Part shown: piece by piece, positions 23,568 through 35,500 of the stretch | Position numbering within the stretch: the stretch's first letter is position 1 | How the letters are laid out: each line of letters opens with the position of its first letter | Source: Montifringilla adamsi | Lineage: Eukaryota > Chordata > Aves > Passeriformes > Passeridae | DNA: 64,000 bases | Direction of reading: 5' to 3' | Assembly: GCA_017590115.1 (NCBI GenBank) | Contig: JAGGNK010008781.1 | Coordinates: forward strand, 65,471 to 129,470 | Position numbers and translations under genes: made by a program | Notes under the pieces: generated by a model | Database searches by the model: none | The model's input: only the letters and a program-made list of their open reading frames with translations | What the model was told of the DNA's origin: nothing

Positions 23568-26500
23568 CTGTAGAAATGAAAGGAAAGTGATCTGACATGT
23601 CTGAGCTTTGAGCAGAGCTAGAACACATGACTGCAAAAATCTACATGGAAGGGTTAGCGTGTATTCCAGTCACGTGGGATACCTGGAGTCATGACTATCA
23701 AATGTTTAGCTCATAGGCGACATGAGTCAAATAATTTGGAGAAAGTTCCTATGACAGCAACTGAATTCTGGTTTTACCAAAATGCTACAAAGTGCTCTGC
23801 ATAAATATTTCAAGCAGTTTCTATACAACAAAGCACAGAAATCACATCAATTGAGATGGAAAAACTATGACCATATCTTCAAAGAAACCCTGTAATGAAC
23901 ACACAATCACTAACCACTAGAGGTTTACAATGGGAAAAAAAGAAAAGAGAAAGAGAAAAAGAGAGAGAACTGGTAAGACTCTAAAACAGAAAGGTTTTTT
24001 CCTTGCTTTGTAAATCTGAACCAAAAATTTACACAGCAGAGGCATTTTCTCATATGTCAGTGACTGTGAAGCCAAACAGACTCAGTCACGTCTGCGCATC
24101 CAGTTGGAACAGCATTACAAAAAGAAATGAAATTTCATGTAAACAGCATTGAATAACTGGGTTGCAAAAAACGATGACAAAATAAAAAGTGTGTATCACT
24201 AACAAATCAGAGTTACTTAAACATTTGTTCACAAATGCAACATAAATAAATTCCTTAGTGCTTTTAAAGCATTTTGCATCTGAAGTTCTCAGAACACACC
24301 AAAGGGGAATTTAGCAACATTATTCCTTCTGCTTTACAGATGGAAGGATCCGAATGAGAAAAAGTACTGACTTGGTTAGGGTCAGCCAGGACAATGCAGC
24401 ACAACAATCTAATAATTAGTTAAATTCCATTTTTTGGAGCCCTTAATGATAAAGAGATGATAAACTCATCTGTATTGAAAAATATCTTGCAGATTCACCT
24501 AAGTTTCATTCCTACTTTTTACTTTTTGCAAATAGCAACCAAGAACCGTATTTTGATTCAGTAATCATTCCGTCTCTTACAGCTGTATTTCAAACAAGCA
24601 GTCTAATATTAAACTAGGAAATGTTATGCTATAAGCAACATTTAACCCAAAAATGCAGAAACCAATGACCTTTGAAGGGTATATGTATTTGAAGGGTGGG
24701 ATGTTTACTCTGCTTTAAAGACCATGCTGCAGTTTGTATCTCATTTCTCATACCAGGAATTCCCATGCATTTGTGTGGTAGCATAAGAAGTGCTGTAACA
24801 TTAACACTCCTTTTTCTTTCTCTGCTGCCTATACTTGCTATTTTTCCTGAATAATCTTTTTTAGGGTTTGTCATAAGAAATGGATCAAATTTGGTATGTA
24901 AGGTACTAGACCACTAGTATTAATTTCCAACTACCACTATTTCCATAGCAGAACTAGATTTTTGAACAATATTTATTTCTTGAAAGAATAGCTTATCCAC
25001 TGAAAAAACATCAGCATATAAAAAGCAGCTCTGATTTTCTACTGTAAATTTTTCAAACCATAATTAAGACAATTTTTCCTTTAAAGTTGGCTTATCCAAT
25101 TGAAAAAAGTTAAATATTTCTTTCTTCCATGAAACTTGTTAAGAGCTCTACATGGTAAGATGGGCTTTTGATAAAGGGAGTATTGTAGCATAACGTGGAC
25201 TTTAGCATTTTTACAGTGGATACAACTGCAGCCTAATGAATTTAGCTTGGTCTTTAGAGGCTTGATTAAAATTGAAAGGACAGCACCTAGAGAAGCAACA
25301 AAACTGCTGCTCCTGTAAGCAAACAGATTAGGAAAGACAGCGAACATGTCTCTACATCATACGTGAAGTTCAGAATTGCCCAAGGTGGTAAGAGAAGAAA
25401 ACAATATGTTGGACATATTTAATTAGGCAATATACTCTGAATTTGCCTATTTGTACCTGAGTGATTTTACTCTGCACTGACGACACAATTGCTGAAGAGA
25501 TTTGGCCATCTTTTTCCTGAGAGACTCCCCTAAAAATAAAATTAGAAATTTATAGTAAAAGTTTTGAAAATGCATTTCACTCACCATCTTGATTTGTGCT
25601 TTATTGTACATGTCTCTCCTGTGTTAGTCAACAGCTCTCTCAGTCAACCGGAGCATCAAAGTCAGGGTCAGAAAAACCACTTGTACAACTGCTCAGACAA
25701 ATCTGAACAGCAGCTTGAGAATTTTTAACAGGGCTGTTCTATATTCTAGAAATAATTTAATCATGAATCTTGACACATGTTACAATTCAAACCACTCTAT
25801 TAAAGTTCTACTTCAAAGAGTTCTCATTTCACGAAAGCTTCCAATCTCCAACTTAGAAACAGGTTGCAGAATTCTCTGCACCAGTTTTACTGTAAGGTTG
25901 AGATATTTACTCCAGAAAGCAAAAGAGACCCAACATGTTTATCAGACTGATGCTCCCAGTGACTTTTACTTTTGATAAGCACAAATTGCACAGACACAGA
26001 GCTCCTCACCCCACGACTCTGGTCACAGACACCCTGACAGTCAAGAGGCAGCAGCACTGCAGGAAGACAGTAACAAAGCACGGTACCTGGAGCGTTCCTG
26101 GCTGGATTCCCTGCTCTCCACAGGAGAGACACTAGTTGAATGTACAGAATTTTTGTGTGTGGATGGTTTGCCTGGTGACATGGATGGTGAGGGAGACCTA
26201 GCTCTGGATTTAGTACGTGATCTAGACCGCCTCTTCTTCTTCTTTTCATGGGGACTTCTGTGAGAAGAAAATATTTTATTGAACAATATTTAAAGGAATA
26301 TTACACTAGCTAAGCTGAAGTTACTTTGCACACTTCTGAAAGCTTATGTACCCTCTTCCTCAGGATGTTTCTCTTGCACTCAGCAAGCATTAGTCTTACC
26401 CAATACTGCATGTTTATGGTTGTACAAAATACTTTCTCAGAAGCTCTTTTAAATATATTACCTTAGGCAACTACTGGTTCCTGAGGTTCTCACTCGGAAT

Positions 26501-29500
26501 GCAGGACCACAACAAAAAGCCTTTCACTGGAGATTTGCAGAATAATTGTGCTAGAGGGAAGTTCCTTCCCAAACAACACTAGACACTAAGGATGCAGTAA
26601 GTAATGTAAGAGTTTATATCCCTTTACAATTTTCCTGGCTCATAAAGTAAACAAAACGTGGAATTATGGCTATGTAAAATATCTACAAGGCAAACCCACA
26701 GTTTGTTTGGTTTTTAACACAAAAAAAAAAAAGCCCCTTTCCCTGTGATCCAACCTGCAATGCAACAAACCACAGGATCAAAATTTTAAATGACATGCTG
26801 TATTGCACTCAGACTAATCTGGACCTAACAGTGTACCTAAGTGCAAACTGTTTCAAACCCAGAAATTAGATCCACAAATGTCTGTCAGTATGAAAGCTGA
26901 AATAAAGGACTTACGGGTACCTGATGTGCTCATTACTGACAGATCAGAACAGAGAAGCAATATTAAGCTCAAAGAGAATTCAATTAGTAATGTATAAAAG
27001 ATGAAACTATCAAATCTTTTTACCTGGCTATGAACTTATGTCTGTATGATTTACATACTAGTATTGGTATTACTATAATTAGAATAACTAGAGTGATGCC
27101 TAAATTAGAGGTAGGCAATATCTCACTGTAAGCATCTCTCTCTAGTATGCACTCCTAGAAGTCTATTCAGAGGAATGTTCTTGAAGCATCTAGAACATCT
27201 GAAAGCACTAAAACTTTTAGCCACCTTTTAAATATCCTATTATTCATTCCTTTACTTTGATTTTTTGTGGGAATTTTCTACTTTAAAAGGTGCTATACCG
27301 TAACATATTGAATTTCCATATAAACAGCATACAGCTCTGAAGCTTAGAATTTACCCCACAATTTTTATATAGAGATATATTATAGTTTATATAGAGACAT
27401 ATTATATATGTTTTTATATAGAGAAAACACTCAAGATTTAAAATTGCAAAATCTCCTTACATTTTTCCTGAATAAAAAATTAAGTGGCAGACAAAAAACC
27501 CCACAGCCTCTAACATTTTCATGACTACATAAAACCATCAGCTACAAAGTCAGTTATTCCTTGACTAGCTAAGTACTTTAATCGCTTATTTTCTTAAAAC
27601 ATCATCACATAACTAAGCTGTGAACAGATCTCACATTTGAATCTTGAAAATCTTGGCAGACATTTGTCATGCAAGTAAAGTATTTCACTGTAAGTTTTTT
27701 CAGTGTTTTTCATCTCAGATTGGGATGAACAAATAGAACAGCTGAATGATGAAGAATCTGTTCCATAATTGAACATGGAAACTGGTCCATCACATTTTTA
27801 ATTAAAAATTTAACATGTCGGGGCTGAAACAGTTTCTGATTTAACTTCTGCAATCAGAGCTGCAAAGTATCTTTATCTAAGTTTAACTACAGTACTCCTT
27901 CAGTCTACCTCTTCTGTACTTACTGCCATATTTTATTGTGCCACTTTCTGGTTTCCTGTTTGAGGCTTAACAGAAGTTTAAAATTTTGACCTATGTAAGC
28001 AATATCATTCACAGAGGAATGTAATCTATTTCACAATTGCCATTATAATTTACAACTTGGAGCAGCAAAATTCTAAAATTACTTTACGGTTTTAAATGCT
28101 GAATGGTCAAGCAGCAGACACACCAACACAGCATTAAGAACAGCATGGAGATGTGAAAAACGAGTCTTTTGTGCATTTATAGGAAAACAAATATTTTAAG
28201 CCTCCATATTTTCCGCTTAACCAAACTTGCATGAATTCCACAGGAGCCTCTATTATCTTCATTTGATGAATGTTAAAAACTAAATCATTTGAAGTATACT
28301 TAGGAAGTTCTCAATTATACCTACCACACATCAATTAATTACAGGCTATCAAGTGGTGTTGTCATAAGAAACAACAGAGTTTTTTAAACTAAGCTGAAAG
28401 TGATCTCTTTCTTTCTTATTCCACAAGACATACAGAGAAACAAGTTGAAGACTAAATGCCATTTTGATTATAATAGTTTAAGAGCGACTCTGTGCAGGCT
28501 GCTCTCAAAATAATACCATGATTCACACTTCACATTCCAGTCTGCCAGTAAAATAACTGTTTGCTAAATCAGCGTTGCCCTTATGCAGATAAGATGTGAT
28601 GTCAAGAAAGCTGACATCATAGTTGTGCTATGACCTGTACAGAGGTCATACAGCTTGCACAATCACAGCATGAGAAAATGATCCAACAAGAGCGTAATAT
28701 GAAACTCCCAGTGAAATCTGAACTCTGATGGCCAGCAAACAGCAGTGTATTAACATCCACCAATTTGACTGTACAGCTGCTGTTCAAACAAATGCAAGAA
28801 CGGGGAAGAATGACAAGTGCATCCATAATTTTTTTTTCCCAAAAAAGTATTTTTCTATCAAAATAAATCTCCAGAACATACAAAGGTTAAGTTCTAGCTA
28901 AGGAGTCTACAAGACATCAGGCTGTTAGGATGCCAAGACCCCACTGTCCAGGACCAGGAGCCCTTACTTGGAGCGGGGCCGCTTCCTGCTGTTCCCAGGA
29001 CTATTGCTGATGCGATACGCTGTGGGAACGCTTCTCTCGTCTCTGCGCCGTTCTGGTGTGTGAGCCCTTCTCCGGGGTGACCTTGATCGTGACCTGAGGA
29101 GAGAAAAAACATTCAAAAGTTTGCTTTTTGTTACTTATTTCAAAGCTTTTACTTCAGTGGAATTGTGCTTCACCAAATGCAAATACCTATTTTATACCAA
29201 CACGGTGCATTTAGGCTCCAAGACTTGTCAGCTGCATAAAAATTTCTTGCCTATCCAAGACATTTGAGATGAAGTTATCCATTGCTTTTCATGCCCAATA
29301 GGGGGCTAAAAAAATGAAATATTTTTCAGTCTTGTTTGCTATGACAACTTCTGTATTATTTGATGGAAAAATTTTCTTTTAGTCCAGCCACCTTTTGTGG
29401 CAACAGTTTGCTAAAACTGGTATGCAGAAATCTAATTTTGCACGAAGCCTGGGATTGGCAGTCCTGACCTTGTCTTCTCAAATTAGTGGTGTGCTTTTAG

Positions 29501-32500
29501 AACTGATGTCTCATAGAGATAAATGCACATTCTTGATGCAGTGGCTTGTCTAATACTGACAAGTCCAGGAAATGTCCTGGATGTTGCAGAACAAACCTAG
29601 CACAGACAATATTTTCACCAGTGCAAGTGACCAACAACGCATTATCAACGTTGTCTGGCACTAGCACTTTGATTGAAATATTTTTCCTAGAAAAGTGAGA
29701 AGGAGATCAAGAAGAGAAAATAGAAAGCATGCCCAGTTAAGATCAGAGATCTTCAGGTTCACACAATATAGATAATATATACACACCTACAAAGTCCTGA
29801 GCCATTTCTGTTACACCTACAACAAAAAAGCCCAACTGAAAAGAAATTATCGCAATGGCAGATAACTGTTAAAAATTAACTGCTTTGACACTTATAAAAT
29901 CTGATCTTTACCAAGCCATTGAGAAGGATTAAAAAAAAAGGAAAAAACCAACAGATTATAAAACTTGGGTTCAGTCAGACACCTTGACATTTTACCAGGA
30001 TTTCCCTCAAAAGAGCTCCAGCAGTCAAATCTTTTCATTGCCCAAGTTGCCTGATAATTTTTCCACTCTGCTGCTGCTGCCACTGATGAGCTGCTCAGAC
30101 TCGGCTCCATGCTCAGTGTCGCTGTGGATGCTGTGAGTCTGTGATATGGAGGCACACACTTCACATCCAGACTAAAATGTCCTAGTTTTGGTATTAACTA
30201 GAATCCTGAAAAGGCTTAGTCCCTTAACCAAAAGCTGAACCTTAGTGAAACACGCCTGTATGGACCAGCCTAAAAAAAGTCCAAACAATCAGAAAGAAAA
30301 AGACATTAGCTTTATTTTTATGAACTGGCATTTGTGGTTCTACAGCATTTTTCCAATCACCAAATATTAAGAACTTTGGCCATTTGCTTCAAACAATTAG
30401 AAAACAGCTACTCAGTTTTACTGCAATATGTAAATTGTAACTTGCATTAGACTGTAATTCCAGAAGGCATTTTATTCCTTTATGACTTATGCTTAGCAGG
30501 GTTCCAAAAGTTCAAAGGGTTATGAAGCTTGGCATGTCTCATTACAAAACTGGAATTAAAATTATGTGACTAGACACTGCCTCAGCAATAAGAAAATCAC
30601 TTTTGTAGGAGGAAAAAACCCCAACACCAAACAACTTTTTTAACAAAGAACAGCTACTTCCAAGTTTAATGAATTTCTAAAACTGAGGCAAAAAGTCTCA
30701 CACAAACTCCCACACAGGTGCACCCTATCCAAACTTACCGCAAAGTAACCTGTTAATAAAATATACAGCTAATTACTGCTAATACTCATTAACTGGATAT
30801 ATTATGTGCTTTAGTACTACTCTATTACTAAACAGTATGAAGTAAAGCAGCAATACTGCAAAGAAGCTTAGACTTTCCATCTCTAGTTCAAAATGAACAT
30901 CCAAATTTCACCCAATCAAATCACTAAATTATTTGGTATATAACAAGTGCTTCGGCTTCCCTTAATCTCCTCTCACACTCACAGATCAGTAGATTTATCT
31001 ATGGGTAGGAAGCAGAGATTGAGGTGAACATCACTGTTCTTTACAGTTACACACGTGAGCTGAAGAGCCCACTGCCCACCCCAGCTCTGACACCCAGCAT
31101 CACTGCCAGAAACAGCTCAGACCCAATCCTTTAACGGTGCTTGGAAGCCCATGAGAAATAAAAACAGTGATTCAGTATTTACTATATTTACTACTAAGAT
31201 ACCAAAACCTTTGTTTTCCAAGACAGATTTCATAAATGTGCCCCATCTTTGATATCAAGTACTTACTTGTAATAACTATTTACCTCTCTGGGAATGACAG
31301 GTTTGCTCTGCAGCACCGTACAGAACTCTGGGACACTGTTTACTGTGTATATGGCTCATTTAATCTGTCGTGTAGGTCTAGCATTAAAACTGTATGATAC
31401 CAAGCTTTATAGGACTAATTTTGTTCCAGAAAATAACAAGCAGAGAATTTATACAGAGAATTGCTGTTAGCACACCGCATGCCACAATTAAACCGGTACT
31501 ATCTGGGCTCTCTATATAGCTACAATTTTTTTAAACTTGTTTCTGTAACATAGGTATGCTTTTAACCAGAGAAATGAATATGCAAAACATGCTCTGAATC
31601 AACTTCATGTTATTGGAATAGAATTTTTCAACTTTACTACTGCTGAAGATGCAAAAGAAAATAAAGCACACCCTCGATCATCACCATTTCTTCTACAAGG
31701 CCTTTCCTGTTCACCTCTAACTTTTATGAAGTTAAAATATTCAAAATATTCAAAATGCTTTCAGTGCAAAATCTGGTGCTGTTTTTCTGCATAATTTTCA
31801 AATTCAGCCAGCCAACATCAAGCTTATTGAACTTCTGAGATTTCCGAAGTCAACAGCTCATCAAGGAAATATCTAACTAGATTTTATCAGGTGTTGTGGT
31901 GATTCATGATTTTCATGCTGTTGTGTGCTTGTCATTTGATTTGTGCCAAGAGGCAAACTCAAGACAGCAAACACAGATTAGCTCCTGTAGATTACCTATT
32001 CTTGATGACTTTTGGTTAAGACACAGCATGTCATGACAACTTATTGACAAAGGTCATCAAATAAGCAGCATGTCAGACTGACTGTTTCAGTCCAAGTTGT
32101 GCTCACTTAATTCCTGGCATCTCTGAATAGCAGAGATTTCTGCAGCAAAGTATTGTTCTTAAACTCAAAAATCAAGTATAAACCAGTAAGTTGTAACATG
32201 TTAACACTCCTGCTAGTGTAGTTAAGACACCTGATTAAACACATGATGGTACACTGTCATCAGGGGCTAGCAGCTTTTTTCAGGCATGAGCTGCAGACAA
32301 GAGACACAAAGAGGAAGTACTGTATGGATTCACATGCATCACATACTTACACAGCTGTGGCAGTATTTATGTGCAATTTGCTTGAACTACAAGCTTCACT
32401 GTTCTGTATGCTGATCCACAGAATGTACCCTCAAAACCCTTCCTACTGACCACAGCGGTACAGCATTCAGGTATGACAAATTTTGCAGACAGTAAACTTT

Positions 32501-35500
32501 GAAGGTGCCTAACCCAAATATCTTTGATGGAATTAACAGCATCAGTAAAACACAGTATACATCATCTTATAGCTGGATAATTAGCATAGTGTATTTAATC
32601 TCATTAATGATTAAGTACAGAGTTAACAGTACTGGGCTACATTCTTCTGTAGTATCTCTCTTTCACCTCTGTTTTCACTCTTCTTGGATTCCTGCCATAT
32701 CTCTCCATCATATTTTTTTCACTTGTTACTCAACTGCTTTGTTTTCTTCTGAGCTTTGCTGCTCAATCACCTAGTACTCTACCTCTATTTCTTATCTGAA
32801 TATTGTCTAAGTTACTTTGCTCCAGTAACAGCCACAGATTTATTAGCAAGCTCTCTTCCTGCTATCATCACATTCCTACGCACTATTACTAGGTATTTCA
32901 AAGAAGGTCAGGAAAAAGCATTTACTGGTAAGTTTTGCACTAAGTAATTAGAAATTAATGATTCATTATTTCACTAAAAGGATTTTCAAAAGACTTGCCA
33001 CATTTGATCTGTATGTGCCACAAACTGCCTTCAAGGTGACTGTGACCTTTGCAATGGGTATAAAAACACCTATGTAACTGAAGAAGTGCAAAGATGTTTT
33101 ATGTGTTAACCCACACAGAACGCTAAAGAATGTGTTTGGTTTCCAAACCCACCTTGAATGCCTGACAGTCCTATAGGCAGTGGGAAGTGAATGTTTTGCT
33201 TTTGAATGTGATCTAGACCTGGACTTAGATGATGAATGATACTTGAATGGTGATCGAGATCTTGACTGAGATCTTTTCTTGTGTTTTTTCCTTTTCTTTT
33301 CCTTTTCTTCATCCCTAGGAAGATCTCTGCTTCTGCTTGAAGGCCTTTCTGCTTGCTTAACTTCTAAGGTGGGTAAAGTTTTGACTGCAGTCACAGGACA
33401 TGGTATACTACTGATGCTCTGAAATCAAAGATAAACAAAGAACAGTGATCAGTTTCCAAAGTTAGTCAAAGTTAGTTAGCGATGCATTAGGATTATGTAA
33501 AGTGTGCAGAAGTAAGGCTGACATCTTCAAACACATGCATCCAGCAAAATTTACTGGAGGCCTGTACAGCTCCCCAAAGATACACATGCAAGTTGGTATA
33601 TACATACTAAGACTGTCAGCTTAACCAGGACATAATTCTGAAGTTTTCATCTTTAGTTTTTAGAAGAAATGTGTTCTAAAAGAATGGGTACTATCAGGCA
33701 TCTTTTAGTCTATTTACATGTTTTACTTTAAACAGGATAAACCTGGAAATACAATCAGGAACTACTGACATTCAAAGCTAAGTCTTAGTGTCACTTTCCT
33801 CCATGAACTGTTCTGTTGGGATGACAACTTCAACAGCAAAATGAACCAGTGCTGATAGAAATTATGTCTGAACTTTTCAAAATAAATGTTTGAAATGTAA
33901 AGGACTGGGAAGATCACAAAATTTATTAATCTCAAAGACAGAACAGGTCTATGCACAGTTAATGTTCAGTGAGTAATTCCAGCTGAAGGAGATTAAGCAA
34001 AATCATACCACAACATTTTCAAATTATCAGCTGAACCCCAGAGCATTCAGCTCAATGCCTTCTTTAGAACAATTCAAGTCAGGCACCATAGATACGCTCC
34101 TCATTTCAAAGCCTGTCATTCCCCTAGCTGTCATTTCAAGGCAACTGGAGAAATCAGTTTCCCTGTCGTAATTTCTGCTCCACCTCATCTGAGTTTCACT
34201 GTTTGACAGAAGGATGCTTACCATGACTGGAATAAAAAGTAACACATTAAAACCTGAAATAACCAAATTAGAAACAGGTGATCTTTTTCTTTCTTTTTAC
34301 CCTTCCCCAACCATGAATACATAAAGACAGTATTTGAATAATCAAAAAGGCAGCTCTGCTTCAAGTTAGAGACATGACATTTTTTCATACTTTAACTGAT
34401 AACTGCTATCACAATATATACAAAACCAGCAACAAAGCAGTACTAAAGTAGCTTATTTCAAAGATTATAAACATTTTACAGCATGATTATTTGAGTGGTT
34501 TACCAGAGGCCTATTTCAAATCTCACAAACTCCATATGTAACTGCAGACACCTCACAGACACCTCATCTCCAGTTTCCTAAGAGGCTACCAGAGCTGACT
34601 TTCATTCCTTTGACAACATTATTCACCTCTTGATACGGTACCTGAGCCTTTGCTTTGAACACTACTGAATATGGAATAGCCCAGCCTGCCTTGAAGTAAA
34701 CATCTCTAGTAGCTTCAAACGAAAAAGCTGTAGGCAAAGTAGTGTTAAGAGGAAAATGAGAGAGGAGAAAAACCCAATGGTTTTCACTGCTCAGGTTCAT
34801 TTGGCCACATAAAACACAAGCTCTCCTATCACTGCCAAGAAGGAAGTTAATAAATGAGCAATACATTTACTTTTAGCTCACACATAGAGATTTACTCAGC
34901 CACCTCAACAAAGAACTACACAATGCTAAGCCCAACTACATTTCCACTAAAAGCATCCACTGCTGCCACTGGGCTCTCCTTGACTTGCAGGAAGCTGACA
35001 CGAAGGCATGACAGCGCTGCTCAGTTCTCTGGGTAGCACAGATGCAGGCTTGCTTGCCTGGTGGATTGGAACACCACTGCTTCAGGCTACTGATGAATCA
35101 CATCTGGAGAGCCACACAGAAGTTAACTTTAGCTATCCCCAGATGAAAAATGCAGGCTCTTCAGTGAAATACAACAGGTAACACACCGGGAGAAGTCACT
35201 CACCAATCCACCACTGTGCCCAGATGCTCTGGTGATAGACGTCATGTCCTCATGACAATCACCTGAAACAAATCACCTGAGGCCACTTCCCTCAGTGGCA
35301 ACTCCAGCTGCCTTTAAGAAAAACAGCACCAGCAAAATGACTTGATTCACCACCACAGCAGAACACAGAGCTCAGTAAAAGCAGTCAGCAAACTGCTAGG
35401 CCACAAATAAAATTTCTAGGTGTATAAATTCTTGGAAACAAATAAACTGTCTTGGAAAATAAGGTAATGGGAACTGAAACTGGAGGCATGAAAGCAGAAA

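Larger units (their letters stand above)
26258..28967 (-). other. SFSWAP intron 15 (about 2.7 kb)
   Basis: AT-rich. It contains two adjacent perfect inverted repeats at 28,597-28,650, an imperfect three-copy AT repeat at 27,362-27,423, and a 21-nt in-frame microexon candidate at 26,915-26,935. The remainder holds nothing recognised. Confidence 0.7.

Noticed and set aside
34564..34866. 100-codon minus-strand frame in intron 13, considered as an alternative exon
   Set aside because: The peptide is unrecognised, the bordering splice signals are weak, and it does not connect in frame to exon 13 or 14 with good sites.
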